From: Neoarius graeffei
Lineage: Eukaryota; Chordata; Actinopteri; Siluriformes; Ariidae
DNA length: 64,000 bases
Direction: 5' to 3'
Assembly: GCF_027579695.1 (NCBI RefSeq)
Contig: NC_083572.1
Location: 19,072,421-19,136,420 of the forward strand
Positions within the stretch are counted from its first letter, which is position 1. Each line of letters opens with the position of its first letter. The position numbers and the translations under genes were made by a program. Positions 21,336 through 32,268 of this stretch are shown piece by piece. The notes beneath the pieces are model-generated. The model was not told where the DNA came from, did no database searches, and worked only from the letters and a program-made list of their open reading frames with translations.

Positions 21336-22045
21336 GATGATATGATGTGAAATCTGTGAACACATCGTGGCATGGGGCGTGGTATATAGCCCACGCAGAG
21401 AGCGTGCCTGATGGACAGGGCGGTGACAACGCAACGGCAGTGCAATCAAAATTACTGAAGTATGTGCATATTACATTTTATTTTCACAATAAAAACACGA
21501 TGGAAATAACACTCAAGTCACTCAAGTCATCGTGTGTCAAGTTAAGTCAAGTCCCAAGTCTTAAACTTCCAAGTCCGAGTCAAGTCTCAAGTATTTTCAT
21601 GTTTTGTCAAGTCAAGTCACAAGTCATGAAAACAGTAACTCGAGTCGACTCGAGTCCAAGTCCCCAAGTCTCAAGTCCCCACCTCTGGTTAGCACTGTCG
21701 CCTCACAGCAAGAAGGTCCGGGTTCGAGCCCCGTGGCCGGCGAGGGCCTTTCTGTGCGGAGTTTGCATGTTCTCTTCGTGTGCGCGTGGGTTTCCTCCGG
21801 GTGCTCCGGTTTCCCCCACAGTCCAAAGACATGCAGGTTAGGTTAACTGGTGACTCTAAATTGACCGTAGGTGTGAATATGAGTGTGAATGGTTGTCTGT
21901 GTCTATGTGTCAGCCCTGTGATGACCTGGCGACTTGTCCAGGGTGTACCCTGCCTTTCACCCGTAGTCAGCTGGGATAGGCTCCAGCTTGCCTGCTACCC
22001 TGTAGAACAGGATAAAGTGGCTAGAGATGATGAGATGACATGATA

Positions 22046-22916
22046 ATGGTGGTTTAGTTAGCTGCCTTGGCTAATGTTAGCTAACAATAGCATTAGCCTA
22101 ATTATCTCCAGAAATGTTTGCAATATCTATGTTCAGAACAAAATGTCCTGCCAAAAATGTAGTTGTAAGTAATGAAATTATAGCTGACAATTGAAAGACT
22201 TTGAATAACTTCCCAAGAGACCCAGAAAATGTTGTTTTCTTCCAAAGTTTTTGTCCATGCAGTTTCTGGAAACTTCTCTTGCACTGCTCTACTGCGCATG
22301 TGCACTGCTGAGCCTCTGTGTTCACTCCAGGAACAGACTGTTACAAGTTCAATTTACTCAGATGAACTTAGTTTTAAACCTCCTTAAGGAAAAATGAGTA
22401 CATGCTTACACTCCATGAGTTAAATCAACAGGATAGGGACAGATAAGTAAAGTACACTATTATGATTTACATAAGTAAGCATAGCTATTACCTTTTAGAG
22501 TGAACTGGAATGTGCTGATTCTATTAGCGTTTGTAATTATTGTACCATCCACTATTAGATAAAATTAAAATAACATCTTACAATTTTGTTTGAAAGTGTA
22601 GAGCAAGATATTTTGTTATTTTACAAATAATAACACTTCAGATATTGTTTTGACAATAATAAGCAACACTGTATAAATGATAGAGTGCAGATAGCTCTGT
22701 AACTAGATGTCCTCGGGGTTGTTGAGACATGGCGGGCCGGAATACCATCTAGCCCACAGTTCAGGTCGGAGTCCTTTGATAGTAAATGCTTTGGCTTCCG
22801 CAGCATTCTATTCCCAAAAGCTGATGTCAGGAAAAAGTCTTTACACAAAGAAGGTTTTTTTTTTTTGCATTTGTAATTTGTTTTATTTATTTATTTATTT
22901 ATTTAAATTTTTTTTT
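22046..22916. other. Unassigned sequence
   Basis: AT-rich, with a T-run near 22855-22920. Minus-strand frames near 22100-22330 and 22621-22848 are not recognised with confidence. The latter may belong with the exon at 22917-23177. Confidence 0.35.
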
Positions 22917-23177
22917 TTACTGTTCTTCCATGTCAGGACTCTTCGGGAAAAAGAAGGTATATTCCAACATGTAGCTAATGCTAACACTAGGCCACAAATA
23001 TGCACCATCACTCCAGTTGTTTTGAGGAATTTTGTATGGATCAGAACCGCTAATAAACTCTAATTTCCACGTATATCTATCCTTCGCTTCTTTCTGACTA
23101 AGATTATCCAAGTGATCTGGTAGTAGAACTTTTTTAGCTGTAGTTTTCTTCGGACAACAGCAACACACATCGGACAT
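22917..23177 (-). CDS. Possible exon of a multicopy YqaJ-recombinase-type element protein
   Basis: A frame of 86 codons starting MSDVCCC. The segment TWKLEFISGSDPYKIPQNNW resembles, from memory, the conserved N-terminus of repetitive invertebrate and fish proteins that carry SWIM or YqaJ exonuclease domains. It runs to a CAG|GTAAAA-like donor near 22924. No downstream domain is found in the window. It is probably a fragment of a multicopy element; function is not assigned. Confidence 0.35.
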   Translation of the reverse strand: MSDVCCCCPKKTTAKKVLLPDHLDNLSQKEAKDRYTWKLEFISGSDPYKIPQNNWSDGAYLWPSVSISYMLEYTFFFPKSPDMEEQ

Positions 23178-24202
23178 CTTCGCTTGGCTTCAGTATGTAA
23201 ACAAAATTCGCTTGTCCCCCAGGTCGAGAGTAGTGACAGTTGCTAACGTAAATGTGACATCAGTGCAAGAGGTCTGTAGATAATGGATGGATGGATGTTG
23301 TCACCATTCAGTCATGTTAATCCAACTTGACCTTCAGAAATTTTGGTTGAATGCCCATGCACTGTCCTGAATAAGGTACTATTTTTTATATTTATACAAT
23401 AGAAATGGAATGGAACTAAGGACAAGAAAAGCCAACATTTGCTGTATATAGAAAAGTTTAAAAATCCCACTAATTAAAATGACAGGTTTAAGGTTGAATG
23501 GTTTCATGTCTATCAGAGTGGCTCTCCTGGAGCTTTATTCCCTCACTTGCTGGCTACATCAATGGAGATTAGCCACTCTGACCCACTTTAAAATGACCTG
23601 TTTCTACTCATTGATCTCTGACATTAATCTGAAGCCACAGGTGTAGGGTTACTAGGCTTCACCTCAAGTCCTCAAAGGCACTCTAAGCAATTATTTCAAG
23701 AATCTGTCACTGCAGCCTATGGGATTGGATGTGGACAGACAGATGTCACACACTTACCATATATGAGGGCTATGATATACAAGGTTTGTGGTTAGGGTGT
23801 ATCCTCTAGTTGTCCTTACATAGTTGGATCCAATCTGGCAGGCTGCAGCTAGAGGCCTCTTAATTATTTTAAGATAATGTAGTAACTATGTTGTGACACC
23901 AGATGGCAATGATTTCATAAAATTAAAAGGTCTTTCTGAACGAACAGAATCAGAGTAACAACAACAGTTCTAGATCTGGATATTTATGAAATGTTAAGAC
24001 GCGTATGACAGACATTATAAAGCCCCTCAGGCAAGTGGTAAAATATATTTAATAAGTCTACTAATGATGGTAATTATAGCTAATAATTTTGTAAGACGTA
24101 CCTGAAATGATATGAAACACACGTGATTTTCACTGGCATTCAAGAATTATTGTGCAATGAAATTGTGTTGCCTTTTTTTTAAGTACTTTCACTGATATAT
24201 TG
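23178..24202. other. Unassigned sequence
   Basis: No coding signal, element terminus or RNA gene is recognised. A short (GATG)n run lies near 23285. Confidence 0.4.
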
Positions 24203-24522
24203 TGTAACAGTTCCTTGATGAGGGTGGAGTACAGAAGCATGGCAGGCGGGAATTGATGTTCGCACACACTTTATTTTCTTTAATTTTCCGCTTTTCAGCG
24301 TCACACATTCATTCCCACTCTCTCTCTCTCTCTCACACATGCACACATGTGTTCTGGTCGGGAAAACTCCCTTCTCTCTGCTCTCTCCCTCCTTTTCTAT
24401 CCTCTGTTACTGCAACACAGACACACATTAATTAGACATACGTGCATTGACTTTGCCACTCACCTTCCCTGGCCCCGCCCTCCATTCACAAACCGACGCT
24501 AGGCCACGCCCCCGCTGCCACA
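24203..24522 (-). repeat. 3' LTR of Gmr1-like element (320 bp)
   Basis: On the minus strand it runs TGTGGCAGCGGGGGCG to GAACTGTTACA. It contains a (CT)n/(CA)n microsatellite that is longer in the other LTR. Confidence 0.85.
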
Positions 24523-24529
24523 TACCCCC

Positions 24530-25990
24530 ACCGCCCGACTCAGGCCAGGGAGCCATCTGGGGACAGGAAGTCCGCCACTACCATCTGCGCCCCCGGCCTG
24601 TGGACCACCTCGAATTTAAATGGCTGGAGGGCTAGATACCAACGGGTGATCAGCGCATTGGCATCTTTCATGCGGTGGAGCCACTGGAGGGGTGTGTGGT
24701 CCGAACAGAGGGTGAAAGGGCACCCCAGCAGGTAGTATCAGAGGGTGAGGACTGCCCACTCGATGGCCAAGCACTCTTTCTCAATGGTGCTGTACTTACT
24801 CTCACGCATCGAAAGTTTGCAGCTGATGTACAGCATGGGGTGTTCCTCACCCTCTACCTCCTGGGACAAAATGGCCCCCAGCCCTCTGTCTGATGCATCC
24901 ATCTGCAAAATAAAGGGGAGAGAGAAGTCAGGGAAGTGTAAGAGTGGCCCCCCACACAGTGCAGCCTTTACCCTTGTGAAAGCCTGTTGGCACTGCTTCG
25001 TCCACTGGACCGGATCTGGTGTTCCCTTTTTAGTGAGATCAGTCAGCGGGCTGGTGACATCCGAATAATTAGGTATGAACCTACGATAGTAGCCAGCCAG
25101 CCCCAGGAACTGTCTCACCCCCTTTTTGGTCTTAGGCCTCAGGCAGGCCGCAGTCGCTGCTGTCTTGTCAATTTGGGGATGCACCTGCTCATGACCCAAG
25201 TGGAAACCCAGATGCTGTACTTCCACCCGCCCAGTTGCACACTTTTTCGGGTTGGCTGTGAGACCCGCCTGCCTCAGTGACTCTAGGACGGTCCTAAGGT
25301 ATTCTATGTGCTGCGGCCAGTCACTGCTGTATATTATTATGTCATCTAAATAGCCTGCTGCATAGGTGGTGTGGGGGCGGAGGATCTTGTCCATGAGCCA
25401 CTGGACCATAGCAGGAGCCCCAAACAACCCAAAAGGAAGTGTGACAAACTGGTGTAATCTAAACCGTGTGGAAAAAGCTGTTTTCTCTCAGGATAGAGGA
25501 GTCAAGGGGATCTACCAATATCCCTTCATCAAATCCAGTGTCGAATAAAAGCGAGCCGTGCCTAACGGATCGAGCAACTCATCAATGCGAGGCATTGGGT
25601 ATGCATCGAATTTAGACACCGCATTGACTTTTTGATAGTCCACACAGAACCGGACCGACCCATCGGCCTTGGGTACCAGGACCACCAGGCTGCTCCAGTC
25701 ACTGTGTGACTCCTCAATTATGCCCATATCAAGCATGGCCTTGAGTTCATCCTGAACCACCTTTTTTGTGTGTTCGAGTAAGCGGTATGGGCAGCTATGC
25801 ACCACCACCCCTGGGGGCATTTCAATGTGGTGCTCTATGAGGTGGGTGCGGTCGGGAAGGGGCGAGAACACATCAGAAAATTCCTCCTGCAACTTGGCTA
25901 CCTCTGTGAGTTGGGCCGCTGAGAGGTGGTCTCCACAAGGGACCAGAGTGGTTCGGGCTGTGGTTTTGGTTATTTTTACCCCCGGCCCCA
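24530..25990 (-). pseudogene. Reverse transcriptase and RNase H of Gmr1-like element
   Basis: From about 25990 the minus strand encodes ELKAMLDMGIIEESHSDW and RFCVDYQKVNAV, then STLDLMKGYW followed by a TAG at 25512-25514 and a frame change. The next block has GYLDDIIIYSS (catalytic YLDD), QFLGLAGYYRRFIPNY, then RNase H (LQMDASDRGLGAILSQ, STIEKECLAIEWAV). A further frame change precedes the C-terminal RNase H sequence near 24730. It is not translatable as one protein. Confidence 0.85.
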
Positions 25991-26079
25991 GCTCCGCCTT
26001 CTCCGGAACTACCAACGCCAATGCCACAGGGACCCCTTCATTCCAACGCTTTAATAGGTTGAGGTGGTATATTTGTAGA

Positions 26080-27754
26080 GCACCTCCCCTATCCGTTTGC
26101 CTCACCTCATAGTCAACGTCCCCAACTCGCCATGTGACCTTGAAGGGCCCTTGCCACTTGGTGACTAATTTGGAACTCAACATGGGCAATAGTACGAATA
26201 CTTTGTCTCCCGGAGTGAACTCTCTAAGGCACATGCCCCTGTCGTACAGCCGGGCTTGACGTTCTTGTGCCTGCCGCAAATTCTCCTGGGTTAAGTGCAT
26301 GAGTGTGTGGAGTTTGGCGTGCAGGTCGAGAACATATTGAATTTCATTTTTACTAGGTGAAGATCCCTACTCCCAATTTTCCCGTAACATGTCCAAGATG
26401 CCACGTGGCTTTCGCCCATATAATAATTCAAACAGGGAAAATCCCATGTAGGTTTGCAGGACCTCTTGTACTGCAGATAACAGGGGCTCGAGCCATTTAT
26501 CCCAGTTACGTGCATCTTCACTTACAAATTTCTGAATGAGATTTTTAAGAGTTTGATTAAACCTCTCTACTAAACCATCCGTTTGTGGGTGATTGTGGCA
26601 GTGGGGGCGTGATCAAGCGTCGGTCTGTGACCAGAGGGCAGAGTCAGGGAAGGCAAGTGGCAGAATCACTACACCTGAGGTGAATTAACCTGTTTATGTG
26701 TCTTCCCAGGAGCTGCACCCTATTTAAAGAAGAGAGCGAGAGCAGAGCGGGCTCTCTCCCGACCAGAACACGTGTGTATGTGGCGTGTGTGTATATGTAT
26801 GAGTAAACGTGTAGAAGCTGAAAAGCTGATAATAAAAGAGTTGTTGAGAACTCAGTACTGTCCTCCCGTGCTTCTGTGCTCCACCCACATAGAACGCTTG
26901 CTACAGTGATAAACACTGGCGTGGATGGATTTAATCCCCAATAACCCATACAGCTTGCGCAGTGTGCGTGACATTAACAAAGTGCCTTGGTTTGTCAGGA
27001 TTTCTTTCAGAATCCCGACCCGGGAGATAATACGGACGAGCGCTTCCGCAATACTGCGTACTGAGATATTGCGGAGAGGCACCGCTTCCGGATATCATGT
27101 TGCATAGTCCACCAGAACTAAAATAAAGCAATATCCTTGTGCTGACCGATCTAATGGCCCAACGAGATCCGTACCCACTCTTTTGAAGGGGGTCTCGATT
27201 AGAGGGAGAGTGCGCAAAGGTGCTTTTGGAGTGGCCACGGGATTTACTAATTGGCATTCATGGCACGCCGCACACTACCGACGAACGTCTCCACTAATCC
27301 CTGGCCAATAGAACTGGGCCATTATTCGGGCGAGTGTTTTATCCTGCCCTAAGTGTCCAGCCATGGGATTAAAGTGAGCCACATGGAAGACAAGTTCACT
27401 GTGGCTCTTAGGGATTTACAACTGGGTCATTTGTTCACCGGTTTGAGTGTCCTGCATCACTCGATACAGTCTATCTTTAATAATTGTGAAGTATGGGAAG
27501 ACAGGTGCTGCATTTGGCTGGAAAGTTTGACCATCGATTACTTTCACTTGGTCAAACACATGCCGCAGAGTCTTGTCACGTGACTGCTCTAAAGGGAAAT
27601 CCTTGAGGGAATCCCCAAGGGTGGGAGGAGGGGAGGGCTGCTCCTCACTCCTCATATCGTCCTGATGCAGTGATGACATGGACAGCTCTGTGACGGCTTC
27701 TCCAGTCAATGCCACACCGTGATCCCCCCCATGGCATTTTATGGCAGGACCCAC
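26080..27754 (-). pseudogene. Integrase of Gmr1-like element, interrupted
   Basis: Minus-strand order: a region ending GEQMTQL near 27416, a zinc-binding motif (CAACHEC near 27265, with an in-frame stop just before it), the first core Asp (RVGTDLVGPLD near 27160), then HPQTDGLVERFNQTL with the catalytic Glu near 26570. The C-terminal domain (YDRGMCLREFTPGDKVFVL, KWQGPFKV) lies at 26250-26090 and runs directly into reverse transcriptase. A solo LTR at 26594-26905 sits inside the core. Confidence 0.83.
26594..26905 (+). repeat. Solo LTR inserted in the integrase
   Basis: 312 bp running TGTGGCAGTGGGGGCG to CTTGCTACA, with a perfect 5-bp duplication GTGAT on both sides (26589-26593 and 26906-26910). 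It carries a TATTTAAAG box near 26723 and AATAAAAG near 26831. The 5' end resembles the host element's LTR, so it comes from a related family. Confidence 0.88.
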
Positions 27755-27808
27755 TCCCTACTACATGCTCCAATAATGTTCGAAATCCTGGTCAATCTGT
27801 TCCCAAAA

Positions 27809-28213
27809 TCAGTGAGTGGGTGAGATGGGGATTAACCACGCCTTAACTCTATGCTTTTGGCCTCGAAATAGAATATGGACAGACACTAGAGAGTAGTTGT
27901 GAACATCCCCGTGCACACACAACACCTTCACCACTTGTGCTCTCCCCAATGCCTCACCTTGCACCAGGCTTTGGTGGATTGAGGTCTGATTACAACCAGA
28001 ATCCAGCAACACGTGATATGTATCCCCTTGAACTCTTACCGGTATGCGATACGTTCCAGGCTGATCGGGGGCGGTCTCTGGTGTGTCGGGGATGCGGATC
28101 ACAGCTCCCACCTCCATTGTGGAGCCCAGGCTCGAGAGATGCTCTGGCTCCCCACCACGCCAGCACACCAGCCCAGGCTTTCCCTCTACACTGGCATTAT
28201 GAGCATCACTCAC
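27809..28213 (-). pseudogene. Nucleocapsid knuckle and protease of Gmr1-like element
   Basis: A degenerate zinc knuckle (LVCWRGGEPEH, one Cys lost) is followed by the protease motif HVLLDSGCNQTSIH. The frame breaks at both ends. Confidence 0.75.
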
Positions 28214-28672
28214 CGAGGGGAAGAAGACACAGACACAGAATAGGGAGATGGGAGGACTTCACAGGTGTGATGGGCTGGCTGGGGAGGAGCCAGCTGCCGC
28301 CTCTGCGGTAGGGGAACAAGGTGGGGGGGGCAAGAGGGGGGCAAAGGAGAGAGAGAAAGAACATGAGGAGAGGCTCCTCATCCGCCTGCCGTCAGAACCG
28401 CCTCCAGATGGTCCTACGCCAACTCGATGGCTCATTCCAGTGATGCCGGGCAATGACACTGGACCCATTCTGCTGTTCCTTCCAGAAGTTGAAAGATGAC
28501 CTGTTCCAGTGCCACCATATCGATGATCCCATCTGAGTCATGGTCTTCCGCCCTCAGCCACCACTGGCAGGCATCCGAAGAGTTGCTGGCCGAGTGCGAA
28601 CAGCTAGCTGACCTCCTCCAATGTCAGCATCTGGAAGCGGTGGCGGTGTTGTTCTGGGGAGCAGCCGACATG

Positions 28673-29096
28673 CTACAGGATGGCTTTCTTCAGGTCAGCG
28701 TACCTGAGCCGGCTGTCAGCAGGGAGCTGTGGCACTGCGAGCTGCGGCGCTGCGAGCTGCGCCTCACCAGTCAGAAGTGGGAGGAGGCACGCCGAGCGCT
28801 GCTCGAACGGCCACCCCCACGTTTCAGCCGCTTGCTCGAAAAGAGCAAGGAAAGCTTCCGGATCATCCTGCGGGCCCATCTTCGTGAGGGTGGTGTGAGG
28901 GTCCGCCATGGTGCTGGTCAAAGCCCCTGCTGACGCAAGCAGATGCCGGAATGCCTGGTGATCTTCCTGCTGGGCCAGCATCAAGGCTTCAAAGCATTGC
29001 TCCTGCTCCTTCCAGAGGGCAATCAGCACTTGATGCTGGTTCTGCTGGGCGGTAGTGAGGGCACGGATGAGCTCTTGGAATGAGGAGGACTCCATG
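28673..29096 (-). pseudogene. Gag of Gmr1-like element, partial
   Basis: From an ATG at 29096 (MESSSFQEL) the minus strand encodes a Gln-rich helical segment. A SCAN/capsid-like region follows (DDPEAFLALFEQAAETWGWP, LLTGEAQLAA, YADLKKAIL). The reading frame is lost near 28673, before the zinc knuckle. Confidence 0.7.
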
Positions 29097-29119
29097 TGGT
29101 GGTTCCCTTCTGTACATCT

Positions 29120-29134
29120 CGGGTTTCGGCACCA
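29120..29134 (-). other. Primer-binding site, tRNA-Phe
   Basis: TGGTGCCGAAACCCG on the minus strand is complementary to the 3' end of tRNA-Phe with CCA (15 of 15, from memory of the tRNA). One base separates it from the LTR. Confidence 0.7.
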
Positions 29135-29135
29135 C

Positions 29136-29274
29136 TGTAACAGTTCCTTGATGAGGGTGGAGTACCGAAGCACGGCAGGCGGGAATTGATGATCACACAC
29201 ACTCTTTATTTTCTTTTATTTTCCACTTTTCAGCATCACACACTCCCACTCTCCCTCTCTCTCTCTCTCTCACA

Positions 29275-29329
<55 letters not shown>

Positions 29330-29503
29330 GTGTTCTGGTTGGGAGAGCTCCCTTCTCTCTGCTCTCTCCCTCCTTTTCTATCCTCTGTCACTGCAACACA
29401 GACACACATTAATTAGACATAGGTGCATTGACTTTGCCACTCACCTTCCCTGGCGCCGCCCTCCATTCACAAATTGATGCTAGGCCATGCCCCCGCTGCC
29501 ACA
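29136..29503 (-). repeat. 5' LTR of Gmr1-like element (368 bp)
   Basis: Same ends as 24203-24522. About 48 bp longer, mainly through expanded (CT)n and (CA)n tracts at 29245-29325. Confidence 0.85.
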
Positions 29504-29508
29504 TATTG

Positions 29509-29914
29509 CTTTTTTGTACTTTGGTTAATGGTTTCCTACATTAGCCACAATGCCATTTGACTACCCAGTGCAAGTGGTACCAGTGGGATTTAGCTCTTGC
29601 TTCAAGAGAGCAATGCAGCAACCATTTAATCGGTCCAGCTCTTCCACAACTGCTTGAACAGGTCAGGCTCAAAGGCTTCAATTTTTATTCTAATACTACC
29701 ATCAATGACATCATCCTTGTCATCTTATATATTGTTAACTAGCCAAGCCCATAATCTTTTGTAACTCAGCTCAACTGTGTCACTCCATTCTGGAGTTTAA
29801 GTTCAGTGTTTACTGTCTCAACTACATCTATGTTGGAGGAAGAAAATAATGGAAATACAGCACCAACCAACAAATTACCACTAGAATCACCAAATACCCA
29901 TCCATTATTTATAC
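29509..29914. other. Unassigned sequence
   Basis: No coding or repeat feature is recognised. Confidence 0.4.
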
Positions 29915-30592
29915 TGCTGATCCATCAGGGTTGAGGGGGAAGGTGGAGCCAATCCTAGCTGACTTTAGGTGAGAGGCGAGGTAGATCCTGGGCAGGTTAC
30001 CAATCCATTGCAGGGCAAACACAGAGACAACCATTCACACTTACATTCACACCTATGGGGAATTTAGAGTCGCCAGTTGATCTAATCTGTATTTCTTTGG
30101 ACTGTGGGAGGCAACTGGAACACCCGGAGGAAATCCATACAGGAGAACATGCAAAATCCACACAGAAAGACCCCAGTTGGCTGTGAGGTTCAAGCTTAGA
30201 ACCTTCTTGCTGTGAGATCCATCCATTATCCGAAACCACTTATCCTGTGCAGGGTCGCGGGCAAGCTGGAGCCTATCCCAGCTGACTATGGGCGAGAAGT
30301 AGGGTATACCCTGGACAAATCGCCAGGTCATCGCAGGGCTGACACATAGAGACAAACCACCATTCACACTCACATTCACACTTACGGTCAATTTAGAGCC
30401 ACCAATTAACCTAACCTGCACGTCTTTGGACTGTGGGGGGGAAACCGGAGCACCCGGAGGAAACCCACTCAGACACTGGGAGAACATGTAAAATCCACAC
30501 AGAAAGACCCCAGTCGGCTGTGAGGTTCAAGCTTAGAGCCTTCTCACTGTGAGGTGACAGTGCTAACTAACTACTGCACCATGGTACCACCC
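29915..30592 (-). repeat. Two tandem SINE copies, minus strand
   Basis: A diverged copy (29915-30215) is directly followed by a better one (30218-30592). Each runs from a CCATCCATTAT tail through 'agctggagcc' and 'ggactgtggg' to the tRNA-like head. Only the second retains a recognisable end (ACTGCACCATGGTACCACC). Confidence 0.75.
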
Positions 30593-30704
30593 TATCACTA
30601 AATATATCACAATTATTTCAACATTATCATTTTTAATGTGTTTCAAGCTGGAGTTTTCTTGTTCCTTTAAAACACATCACAGGCTAAAGTTTTCCTTTTC
30701 ATTA

Positions 30705-32266
30705 ACACCCCCAATTCCAAAAATGTTGGGACACTGTGTAAACTGTGAATAAAAACAGAATGCAATAATTTGCAAATCACGGAAACCCTATATTTCATTG
30801 AAAATGGTACAAAGACAACATATCAAATGTTGAAACTGAGAAATTTTTTTTTTTTTAATATTTGCTCATTTTGAATTTGATGCCAGCAAAATGTTTCAAA
30901 AAAAGTTGTGACGGGGCATGTTTACCACTGTGTTGCATCACCTCTACTTTTAACAACACTCTGTAAACATTTGGGAACTGAGGAGACCAGTTGCTATAGT
31001 TTTGAATGAGAAATGTTGTCCTATTCTTTCCTCATATACATTTTCAGTTGCTTAACAGTTTGGGGTCTCCTTTGTCATATTTTGCACTTCATAATGCGTC
31101 AAATGTTTGAAATGGGATACAGGTCTGGACTGCAGGCAGGCCAGTTTAGCACCTGGACTCTTTTACTACAGACCCATGCAGTTTAAATATGTGCAGAAAG
31201 CGGTTTGGCATTGTCTTGCTGAAAGAAGAAAGGCCTTCCCTGAAAGAGATTTTGTCTGGGTGGCAGCATATTGCTCTGAAACATGTATATATCATTCAGC
31301 ATTAATGATGCCTTCCCAGATGTACAGTACAAGCTACCCATGTCATGTGCACTAATGCACCCTCATACCATCACAGATGCTGGCTTTTGAATGGTGCACT
31401 GATAACAAGCCGGATGGCCCCTCTCCTCTTTAACATGGAAGACATGGTGTCCATGATTTCTAAAAATAATTTCTACTTTTGATTCATCAGACCTCAGGAC
31501 AATTTTCCACTTCACCTCAGTCCATCGTAAAAGAGCTCAAGCCCAGAGAAGGCGGCGGTGTTTCTGGATATTGTTTATATCTGGTTTTAATTTGCATTTG
31601 TGGATGCAGTAATGAACTGTTTTCACAGACGATGGTTTTCTGAAGTGTTCCTGAGTCCATACAGTTATTTCCACTACAGACACGTGTCTGCTTTTAATGC
31701 AGTGTCGCCTGAGGGCCTGAAGATCGCAGGCATCCAATGTCAGTTTTCAGCCTTGTCTCTTGCATACAGAGATTTCTCCAGATTCTCTGAATCTTTTAAT
31801 GATATTATGTACCATAGATGATCTGATACCCAAATTCTTTGCAGTTTTACATTGAGGAACATTATTCTTAATTTGGTGCACTGTTTGCCCATGCAGTCTT
31901 TCACAGAGCGGTGAACCCCTCCCCATCTTTACTTCTGAGAGGCTCCACCTCTTTGGGATACTCTTTTTATGCCCACTGATCTTACTGACCTGCTGCCAAT
32001 TAACCAAATTAGCTTTTATGAGCATTGCACAACTTTTCAGTCTTTTGTTACCCTGGTTCCAATTTTTCTGAAGCATGTTGCCGACATCAAATTCAAAAGG
32101 AGCCTATATTTTTCAAAACACAATAAAATTTCTCAGTTTCAACCTTTGGTATGTTGTCTTTGTACTATTTTCAATGGAATATAGGGTTTCCATGATTTGC
32201 AAATTTTCACATTTTGTTTTTATTTAAGTTTTACACAATGTCCCAACTTTTTTGGAATTGGGGTTG
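30705..32266 (-). mobile_element. Tc1/mariner transposon, degenerate
   Basis: Terminal inverted repeats CCCCAATTCCAAAAA.GTTGGGACA at both ends, flanked by TA at 30703-30704 and 32267-32268. Length about 1.56 kb as for Tc1-like elements. Confidence 0.82.
31537..32076 (-). pseudogene. Tc1-type transposase remnant
   Basis: The minus strand encodes a helix-turn-helix segment (NVPQCKTAKNLGIRSSMVHN) and then RALRR-like DNA-binding sequence (DLQALRRHCIKSRH, FRKPSSVKTVHYCIHK). The frames differ and stop codons intervene. The DDE catalytic part is largely lost. Confidence 0.7.
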
Positions 32267-32268
32267 TA

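Larger units (their letters stand above)
12505..21687 (-). mobile_element. hAT-type transposon, non-autonomous, carrying later insertions
   Basis: Ends are CAGAGATGGGACC at 12505 and, as reverse complement, CAGAGGTGGGGAC at 21687. CAGAG-type ends are common in hAT elements. Both subterminal regions carry many AAGTC repeats (12530-12680 and 21500-21670), which could be transposase-binding arrays. A GTTAGCA-type duplication flanks the element. Minus-strand coding survives only as a BED zinc-finger exon at 21178-21335. The remaining transposase is not visible. Without the inner insertions it would be about 2.3 kb. Confidence 0.75.
12477..22045 (+). repeat. SINE split by a 9.2 kb nested insertion
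   Basis: The tRNA-like head (GGCGCGGTGGTGTAGTGGTTAGCA) is at 12477-12504. The rest of the same SINE, from GGTTAGCACTGTCGCC through the B box to the GATGAGATGACA tail, is at 21688-22045. The two parts share a GTTAGCA(C/G)TG sequence at the break, a target duplication at the hAT boundaries. Confidence 0.8.
24203..29503 (-). mobile_element. Gmr1-like Ty3/gypsy element (integrase ahead of reverse transcriptase), decayed
   Basis: LTRs at 24203-24522 and 29136-29503; target duplication TATTG at 24198-24202 and 29504-29508. The primer site matches tRNA-Phe. Minus-strand order is gag, protease, integrase, reverse transcriptase, RNase H, then LTR. This is the copia-like order that defines the Gmr1 group of deuterostome gypsy elements. 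All frames contain stops or shifts, and a solo LTR interrupts the integrase, so the copy is dead. Confidence 0.85.
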
